Source: Stramonita haemastoma
Lineage: Eukaryota; Mollusca; Gastropoda; Neogastropoda; Muricidae
Direction: 5' to 3'
Assembly: GCA_030674155.1 (NCBI GenBank)
Contig: CM060337.1
Span: forward strand, 44,171,606-44,235,605
Length of the DNA stretch: 64,000 bases
The notes below the pieces were generated by a model. That model was given only the letters and a program-made list of their open reading frames with translations, was not told the DNA's origin and did not search any database. The position numbers and the translations under genes were made by a program. Of the stretch, positions 41,901 to 52,409 are shown piece after piece (within the stretch, counting starts at the first letter, position 1; each line of letters begins with the position of its first letter).

Positions 41901-44900
41901 TATAACACATTCACCTGGACGATCTGTAACACAACATAATATAATATCATATCATATCATATAATATAACACATTCAGCTGGACAATCTGTAACACGACA
42001 ACATAACAACACAACTCAAAATTACACAACTCGATTAAACTCAACGCAACACAGGGCAACTCAATTCAATTCAACCCAACCCAACTCAATACAACTTGTG
42101 TTGTTGTGTTGTGGTGAGGTATGCTGTTTTGAGTTGTGCTTATTCCATTATCCTCGATATAAAAGAATAATTAAATAAATAAAATAAATTATTTAAAAAA
42201 ACACAACCCAACTCAACACAACACTACCCAACCCAACTCAACACATGTGGCACAGTGTGCACAGCCAGCATAACTCAGTCAAGGGCCCAGGCCCCAGAGC
42301 TGAAATTAATTAACCCTAGTAGCGCTGAAATGACGGCAGCGGTACTAGGTGCTGCTGGCTGAATTAACAGCAGCCATTGTTGATTTGCAGTAGGGTGGGG
42401 TCAAACAACTCTTGATATTGATATGTAAAACTAAACTAAGTGTGTAAAGTTGTAAATCACTGGAAAGCTTAGATAACAAGCTTTTAAAAGAGTGAAATTT
42501 TATAGCAGCATGTAGTGTTTATGATAATGTAAAAAATAAATAAAGTTTAAAAACTGCGCGTGCACTACCAATCACTGTTGCGATGTCGGTGACCCAGATT
42601 GATTTTAACACGATATGCAATGTTGTTGCGGTGCAAAAATGTCATGATTCGATAAATACTGTCTCTTGACATAAGTTTTGAAAAAATAAAGAGCTTCCGT
42701 GGCTTTATCGGTCGTCAAATACTCGGAAAAGTCCAGCGAAATGATCGACGCGATCGCGATCGTCATGGCGGTGAACACTTATTTTGTGCGAACTGGCGGC
42801 GTTCTATGACGAAAATACGACAATCGCTTGATTTCGTGTGATGCAAAGTACTCGACAGCATATAGAAATGACTTAAAAACAGTTATTTCGAAGCAGTGTT
42901 GCGTTAAAATAAAGTAAAACAATGTATGACATCGAAATCGCCCGGTAGCTATGAAGTGCATTGGACAAAACTTGGCACCGCTCGATTCTGTCCGATCGCG
43001 ATAAATTTTTCCGAAGTTTTTCAAAAATATTTCACAATCCTTACCTTATCATCTCTATTATCGTTTAATTCAACCAAATCCAGCCTCTAAAACTCCTCAT
43101 CGCCGTCAATATCGTCAAAAAACTCGAAAAATACTTCGAGTGATACGAGCGCAAACACTTTGCCGCCATTTTGTTTTCAGGCGATCGACGTTCGTCCAAA
43201 ACAAAAAACACCTCTAAACCAATCAGATTCCTCGTTGCTTGCGACTGCGGACAACCTTCACCCATTTCTGCGGCCCTACAATGGCCTTCACGTTCATTGG
43301 ATGACCTTTGAAAGCGAAAGAAAGCCTTCAATTACGATCACCGACGTCATCCCGGAATATTCCGGGAGCCGCCAGAAATGCTGCACTACGTCATTCCGGA
43401 ATAATCCGGGAACAGCGCTACTAGGGTTAACACTCCAAATACTAAATTTAACACTCCAAGAACTAAAATTAACATTCCCAGTAACACTCCCAGTTCTAAA
43501 ATTAACACTCCCAGTACTAAAATTAACACTCCACTTCAATCCAGCATAACTCAGTCTAGGGTCTAAGCCCCAGTACTAAAATCAACACTCCCTTCTTTTT
43601 CACTAAGCCCAAGTGTGGTCAGTTCCTTTTATAGTTAGCACCAGCTGTCCTCAGCTGGGATGGGACGGAAGAGATAGCGACTGAGAGTAGCTAAAAGTGG
43701 GAGGAACTAACAGCTGTGCGCAACAAGCAAATATCACAGCGCACAAAGCCAACATCACTCAGTCAAGAGTGCAATATTTAGCACGCCCTTTCCTTTTACC
43801 TAGTCCAAGTGTGGTCAGTTCCTGGTATAAACAGCATCGGCTGGCCCCAACTGGGCTGAGATGGGGCGGATTCATTAGCAGTTGAGAGGAGCTGAAAGTG
43901 GGGGAAACTGACAGCTGTGAAAGCCATCATAACTCAGTCAGGGTCCAGGGCCAGTGCTAAAGATAGCCTTCCCCTTCACTTTCTTCATCCTACTGGGTTT
44001 TCTAAGTGCTGTTAGTTCCTGCTAAAAATTAATTAGCACAGGCCATTCCCCAACTGGGTGGGCTGGGATGGAATGGACAGCAGCTGAGAGTAAGAGATGA
44101 AAGTGAGAGAAACTTTAACTAGACAGGCGAGCACATCCTTCAGAGATGCACGCTATTCAGGGACCCGAGGAAGAAAGTACGGCTGACAGAGATAAGTCTA
44201 CAGGCAAGTTGAACGGCCCATGAAAGGAGGTGGAAAGGACATGGAGACCATTATTTTTTCCCAGACACATCTGACGGTGGAGTAAAAGCAAACGAGAGAA
44301 GAAGAGGAAGAAGAAGAAGAATAATGCAAAGAAGAAGAATAATGCAAAGAAGAAGAATAATGCAAAGAAGAAGAATAATGCAAAGAAGAAGAAGAATGCA
44401 AAGAAGAAGAAGAATGCAAAGAAGAAGAAGAATGCAAAGAAGAAGAAGAATGCAAAGAAGAAGAAGAAGAATGCAAAGAAGAAGAAGAATGCAAAGAAGA
44501 AGAAGAAGAATGCAAAGAAGAATGCAAAGAAGAATGCAAAGAAGAAGAAGAAGAAGAAGTAGAAGAAGTAGTAGAAGAAGAAGAAGAAGAATTGCGAAGA
44601 AGAAGAATTGCGAAGAAGAAGAATTGCGAAGAAGAAGAATTGTGAAGAAGAAGAATTGCGAAGATGAAGAATTGCAAAGAAGAAGAAGAAGACAAAGATT
44701 TGATTTTTATGCTTTACAAGATTCAGCGCTATATAAGTCCCACATATTATTATCATTTTAAGACAAAGAAGAAGACGACGACAACGAGGAAGGAAACAGA
44801 CAGGCGGTGACCCCTGACCTTCTCCCCGTTGTCGATGACCAGGCGGTCCCAGGCGTTGACCTGGGTGGCCTGCAGCAGAAAGTTGCGCTCCTGCTCCTCC

Positions 44901-47900
44901 AGCTCCGACATCCACTTGTTGGTCTCCTCCTCCAGCTGCTTGTAGGTCATCTGACGACCCACGGCCTTTGACCCCCCAGTCCCTGCAGCTGCAGCCGCCA
45001 CCGCCGCCGCTCCTGCTGCTGTGGTAGATGCCGCGGTTATGCCGCCGGTGGTTGCGGAGGTGGTGGCGGTGGAGAGGCTGTTGAGAGAAGTGTTGGTTAT
45101 ATGTGGAATGTTGTTGTTGTTGTTGTGCGTTCCGAAGCTTTACACTCTAGGAGTCACCCAGAATGGGTACACACACACAACACACACATGCACACACACA
45201 CACATCACACACACACACGCGCGTGCGCACGCACGCACACACACACGCACACACAGCACACACGCACACACAACACACACGCAACACACACACACACACA
45301 CACTCACACACACACACACACACGTACACGCACGCACGCACAACACACACACACACATCCACCCACACCCAACCACCCACAACACACACACACACACACA
45401 CATCCACCCACACCCACACAGATATTGTAGCATTTATCTTACTCAAGTTTACTTGCTTCTATTTGTTATCTTTTTGTATGTATAGTTCAAGCAGTTTCTG
45501 ATGGTTAGACCTGGGTTTTTTTTTCTATTATCCTCAATTCACCTGTCCACACAAACACACCGACATTCATCTTTTCTTTTTCTTTTCTCTTTTCCTTCCC
45601 AATCATTTGTCTAAAATCACTTTTTAGTGGATAGATGTTAAAATGAAGACAAGACACAAGACACACACAAACACAAACACCCCCCCCACCCCCCCTAACA
45701 CCCACTCACCCCACCCCCACCCCACAACACCCACACCACACACCCCCACCCACCCCCGTTCTTCCTCCTCCTTACCCGGCAGCAGAAGAAGTCAGCCCCA
45801 GAGAAAAGCCAGGCCTGGCAGTGCCAGCAGCAGCAGCAGTAGCGGCAGTGGCAGTGGCAGTGGTGACAGTGACAGCAGCGGCTGTGGCCAGGCCCAACTT
45901 GGGCGCCCCCAGGCCCAGACCGGGGGCACCGCTGCTGCTCAGAGAAAACCCCCCTCCCCCTGCGCTGGCGGGGGCCGCCACTGACGCTGGTGCAGCGAAG
46001 GCGAAGGAGGAGGGGGTGGCCGCTGTGGTGGAGGGGGCCGCAGACGTTGTGGAAGCCGGGTTCAAGCCGAAGAAGCCGCCGGTGCCTGCTGATGCCTGAG
46101 GGGCTACGGCCGCACCTGTGTGGGGGGCAGAGGAATGTCGTGTGAAAGAAAATCCCTGAAGTTGGAATGAAAAAAAAAGGTAAAGGTGTCCCATAACCTG
46201 TGTGGTCGTTAGGGGAGTGAGGTGTCAGAGACCTCAGCTTCTCTAGGGGCCAGCGTGTTGAGGGCGGCACCCATCTCCTCTCCCTCACTGCTTTACCTTC
46301 CCTGACCCTAAAGAGGGTAGGTACCCATTTACAGATGGGTGAACTGGGGGGACTGTACTGAAGCCAATGTGTGAAAATGGTCACCCATCCAACTGGCAAC
46401 CATGGTCGATGCTGCTTAACGTTGGCTGGGGTAAAAGCGAGCGCTCTGACCACCAAGTTATCCCGTAAAAAAAAAAAAAATCCTTTTTTTTTTTTTTTAA
46501 GTTGGAATGCGGCTACCATATTGGTGGAGAAAAGAAAAACAGAGACAAGATGTAAAAATCTGACCGTTGGTGAATCTCGTAGCTCTAGCGAAGGAACTGG
46601 GGAAGAGGGGGGGGGGGGGTGAATATGAATGATGAACAGATCTTTTGCACTCTGACATTTGATACACACATACATAAAGAATATCTGACTCCACCCTTCC
46701 CAAAAGTCCTTCGGATGAGACTTTAAACTGAGGCCTCGTGTGCGAACGCACGCAGAACATCTTGCGGACACGTTAAATCCTGTTCCGCTTTTCTTAAGAG
46801 TAGGCCATCGTGTGCCAATGGGAACAGATGACATATACAAAACTGCATACACACGGGACTGGATGTAAAAAAGCACAAGAGTGCTTATCCCATTATCCTC
46901 GATATAAAAGAATAAATCAAATCAATCAATATTGCCTGCAGTTGTATTGTACTGTACTTTATTTGTATTGTATACACTCTTGTTGCAATGAGTTCTATCA
47001 TGTGCACTAGATGTGCTTTTGCACATAAGACCTCACTTTATTGTCTCATCTGAAAGACAAGCAGGCAGATTTCTCTGCAAGTAATTCAGGCTGCTGTCCC
47101 CAGGAACAACATGTCACCACAAAAGTAGTGCCAACCCTCCTCACCCTCCTTTTTTTTAATAAAAAACATTTTCAAGTCTACATGTATTCATTCCCCTATT
47201 AATTAAAAAGGCATTTTTCCAAACAAAACTCTGCTAGGGGCAACTTGCATGTTGCAGTGGTTTCTTTTCAGTGTGCTAAATCTGAGTTGCACACGAGACC
47301 TTGGTTTATAAATCCTCTCATTTGAAAACTAGCCTCCAGACCACCACTCAAGGTCTAGTGCATGGGGAAAAGTTGGGTGCACAGGCCCCAAAAGGCCGCT
47401 GTAGTCTACTGGTTAGGGTGTTAGACTCGTAATCTAAAGGTTGCTGGTTTGATCCCAGCTTTCAGCTATGGCGTTGTGCCCTTTGAAAAGGCACTTTACG
47501 GCTATTTTCTCACCCCACCCAGGTGTAAAAGGGGTACCAACCTTGTGTTGGGGGTTAACCCTGTGATAGACTGGCGTCCTATCCAGGGGGGAGTCTATGA
47601 CTCTCAGTGGCTTAACGCCACAGAAACCGGGATAAGCACCGGCCTGATGAGCCTTAGACTCGGGACAGACTTTAACTTTTAACAGGCCCCAAAAGAGTAT
47701 AGTACGTATCTGTACAGCGTGTTACAGTCAGCAGCAGCCTGTGCATGTGCTTCAACTCACCCAGTGTTGGCAGTTGCGTGGTGGAGGTTGTGGCGGGCGT
47801 AGCCAACAGGGAGGCCAGGGAGGATGCTGTGGTGGCGGGGGCACCTGCAAACACCATCACCAACTGTTACACATACTCTCTCACTGCCAGAAGGGCAATG

Positions 47901-50834
47901 AATACACAGCCTGAAGGGCAATGAATACACAGCCTGAAGGGCAATGAATACACAGCCTGAAGGGCAATGAATACACAGCCTGAAGGGCAATGAATACACA
48001 GCCTGAAGGGCAATGAATACACAGCCTGAAGGGCAATGAATACACAGCCTGAAGGGCAATGAATACACAGCCTGAAGGGCAATGAATACACAGCCTGAAG
48101 GGCAATGAATACACAGCCAGAAGGGCAATGAATACACAGCCAGAAGGGCAATGAATACACAGCCAGAAGGGCAATGAATACACAGCCTGATGGGCAATGA
48201 ATACACAGCCTGAAGGGCAATGAATACACAGCCAGAAGGGCAATGAATACATAGCCAGACCTGAAGAGCAATGACTAAACTGATGTGACACTGAATAAAC
48301 TGATGTGACACTGACTAAACTGATGTGACACTAAACAGCCTGATGTGACATTGAATCAACTGATGTGACACTGAATAAACTGATGTGACACTAAACAAAC
48401 AGCCTGATGTGACACTGAATAAACTGATGTGACACTGAATAAACGTATGTGACACTGAATAAACGTATGTGACACTGAATAAACTGATGTGACCCTGAAT
48501 AAACAGATGTGACACTGAATAAACTGATGTGACACTGAATAAACTGATGTGACCCTGAATAAACAGATGTGACACTGAATAAACTGATGTGACACTGAAT
48601 AAACTGATGGGACACTGAATAAACTGATGGGACACTAAACAAACAGCCTGATGTGACATTGCATAAACAGCCTGATATGACACTGGATAATCAGCCTGAA
48701 GGGCAATGACTAATCAGTCTCACTGGCGGCAGCAGCAGTGGTGGCCTGTGGTGTGGGCAGCAGACCCTGGCCAGGGAAGCTCAGACCGGTGGGGGCTGTT
48801 GACGTGGGCCCTCCTCCTCCCCCTCCCCCTCCTGCAACCAACACCTTCAGCATCTCAAAGTCCTGTCACTGAACCAGCTCCCCTGAAGCTGGAGTATGGC
48901 TGCCTATATGGCGGGGTACTTGAAAAGTCATACACGCAAACCCCATCCAGTGTACTTCCTATCTCACAGTGATTCCCAGCTGGGATGAGTGGGTCATACT
49001 GCATATTCCGGGTGATCCCCAGGGTGTTACCACACTGGGTCTGTGTTTCACATTTTAACCTGGCTCCACAACTGAGCTGATACTGCCATCAGTAAGTTGG
49101 ATCAGAAGAGACACCAGACCCCCATCAAATGACCCAGCAGCATTTTACCATTCTCCTGGCCTCTCACTGATAAGCTCCCTGTGGACTTCAGACCCCGAAG
49201 ATACAAGTCAAGTCTGGATATAGCTGGGATGATGAGACTAGAAGGAGATTGGCGTAGAAACAGCACAACAGAAATGTCTCAGAACATGAGGCAGCAAGAG
49301 GAAAAAAAGGTTGTGTCACTGAATGAGGAATATTCAACACCTGCAATATTACATCTGCTAAACCTGTAAGACAGAAAAAGGTACGGACAAAGATAAAAGA
49401 ATATCATGAAGCTGACAATCAAACAGCAACAGATTTCCCCTTGTGCTAATTTTTATTACGCTTTTGTAGCATTCCCACTTTTCTTTTTATCATCATTGTT
49501 TTCTTTTTCTTTTTTTTAAGGGGTGGGGTTTGCCATCAACTCAGCTCTGCCCTACCCATTGCACTATTTCACTGAAAAAAAATGCAACTTAAAAGATACA
49601 ACCTTCAATGCTGTTCAGCACATCAGGTTTCCTTTGACAGGCAGATAAATGAAATTTACAGCTCCAGGAATAATACTGATTAGCTTGCCACAATCAAATT
49701 TACAGGCAATACACTTTGTAATTTAAAGAATACAGAGAAGCTTAGCACTATCCCTACGTTAATAGAGAGAACCCCTCTTTCCCAGTACTAGGTAGCGGCA
49801 GCACCGCGCAATTCTGCTACGCACCCTAAGAAAATGCGATTCACTTACTGTCTTCAAACGCTTCTAACTCGAGTTCTACTGCATCATTATGATTTTCATG
49901 CATATGAGAATAAAGAGAATTGATTGCTCTTTCATTACGTTGTTTTGTTTTTATTGTATGATTGGAGGTATGAGTATAGCGTGAAGCCGAAAATCGTGAA
50001 AAAGGCGAAAAATGGAGAAAATCAGCACTTTTCCGCGAGCTGCGAAATTGCACAGGTTGAAAAAAATCGCAACCGTCCGTGGCCGAGTGCACCAAACCCT
50101 TATTAATTATAACGAATAGAAAGATGAAAGCCCAAGCTTTATTTTTATGGGGTGCAAATTTATAGTGTTAAAAATTACGTCACCGAAAAATACAAGTTAA
50201 AACTTCACAAAATATTTCGTCATCCTCTCTCACCTCGAACCCCGCCGTATAGGGTATCAAACGAAAGCTTAGCCAATCAACTACAAGAATACAACCACCT
50301 TTAGGCAAAAGAACCATTCGGCCGAAGGCGGCGAGACTTTTACAACGCCTCTGATTGGCCAATTCCACACAGGGCATGGTTTCAGGCGATGTCGAAACCA
50401 GTGCGGTGAATTTGACGAAACTGCGGCCAGTACTCGCTAAGTAACCCATTATAGACTTTAACAGTTCATTAATAAGTCATTTCTACATCATATCCAATTA
50501 GTTCGATGCTTATTTTATGATTATTTTGTTTTTATTTTGATTCGAAGTGTGCAAATGTTTCGCCGAGTCACGGTAGCAGGCCGAATTGAACAGCGTGTCG
50601 AGGACTCGATCGCTTTTATCAAAATTAAGTTTTTTCTTGTAAGTCTGCAGTTCAAAATGCACTGCAATCGATAGAATAATGCCTATAGCATATATATAAT
50701 TTTTTTTAAGCAAGTCTGATCTCATTTAGTATTTTTAATTAATTTTTTTCTGTACCTGATCTACTACCGGAAGTGACTAAACGAAGCGTAATTCGGAAAA
50801 ATCGTCTGCTGCGGACTCAGTCGATCCCATCGGA

Positions 50835-50900
<66 letters not shown>

Positions 50901-51037
50901 CGAGCATGTGTGTATGTGTGTGCACGCGCGCGCATGCGAGCATGTGTGTGTGTGTTTTATTTAAGGCATAAAATTTTAATTTTTAACACTTGGACCAGTG
51001 TTAAGACAGTACTGACAACTGACTGTTTAGACTGATG

Positions 51038-51109
<72 letters not shown>

Positions 51110-51195
51110 ATTTAAGACATACAATTTTAATTTTTTAACACTTGGACTTGAGTGTTAATAAGGCACTCAGTACTGACTGCTCACTGTTCAGACTG

Positions 51196-51279
<84 letters not shown>

Positions 51280-51355
51280 AAGACATAAAATTTTAATTTT
51301 TTACACTTGGACTTGAGTGTTTATAAGACAGTACTTACTACTCTTCAGACTAATG

Positions 51356-51428
<73 letters not shown>

Positions 51429-51698
51429 AAGACATAAAATTAGATTTTTTAATTTAACACTTGGACTTGGGTGTTATTGCTAATAGGCCTAAGACAATCA
51501 GTACTGACTGCTCACTGTTCAGACTAATGCATCATTGATTGCACTGTGTTTGTAACTTTTCATAAAATGTGGGTGGCTTTGAAATAGTTGCATTTTAATG
51601 CACATAAAAATGACAGTAAATTTGAATAGTAAAAAAACCGCCCCCAAACAGTCATAAAAAGATATGCAACAGACTTAGTAATCAGCAGGATACTGGTC

Positions 51699-51764
<66 letters not shown>

Positions 51765-52338
51765 TATTCAGTTCACATACTCACACTGTATTTATATATA
51801 AATTATATGCATATTAATTTAACATTTCAGAGGATGATACCTATACTGATCTGGAAAAAAAGCATTCTTTGCCCAAGGGAAAAAAAAAACAGACTAATTT
51901 TTAGTCACAAGATTATGTTACAGATGCAACTTCTGAAACAATTGGGTGGGAAGACATGCGCTGAAACTGAAACATTTTTGCATACATTCTGTGGTGGAGT
52001 CCCAGAGCACAAAATTAAAGACTTTTGCCTTTTGTTTTGTTGTTTTTTTGTCCCCAATAGCTATTTTTGTTGTTGCTTTTTCTTCACCTGGGGGTCATGC
52101 AGAATTTTCTTTGTTCGCTTTCTTGTTTTGTTTCTGTTTTCTGTTGTTGCTTGTTCCCCATCTGGGAATCACAGTGAGATTGAGAATCAAGTACACACTG
52201 GATGAGAAAAGTTTGTGTCTATGAGTGTTTTTAAGTGCCTCGCCGCATAGGCAGCCATTCTTCTGAGGGGGTTTTGCTTTAATGTTTTTTCCCTTGGTTT
52301 TGCTTTTTGTTTTGTTGTTTTTTCCCCCAATAGTTCAA

Positions 52339-52409
<71 letters not shown>

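Noticed and set aside
44157..44915. 252-codon Phe-rich minus frame and its Arg/Met-rich plus partner
   Set aside because: Made by the GAAGAAGAATGCAAA array. The true NUP62 exon overlaps only the far end, in another frame.
46119..46151. Earlier acceptor for the NUP62 exon 46115-45776 (CTTCAG near 46151)
   Set aside because: It would enter the wrong frame with the previous exon. The CCCCCCACACAG acceptor at 46116-46118 gives the correct phase and keeps the S/T/A/G-rich FG frame.
45695..46876. 393-codon minus-strand frame
   Set aside because: It is out of frame with the NUP62 exon it covers and continues through SINE-3 and SINE-2 copies. The phase-consistent exon is 46115-45776 in another frame.
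47883..48262. CRISPR-like array
   Set aside because: The units are contiguous with no unique spacers, in an intron of a eukaryotic gene; it is a minisatellite.
47757..48683. Minus-strand frames of 120-184 codons (CIHCPSGCVFIA-like repeats)
   Set aside because: They are read-throughs of the 22-bp and 20-bp minisatellites inside a NUP62 intron; three frames are open over the same bases.
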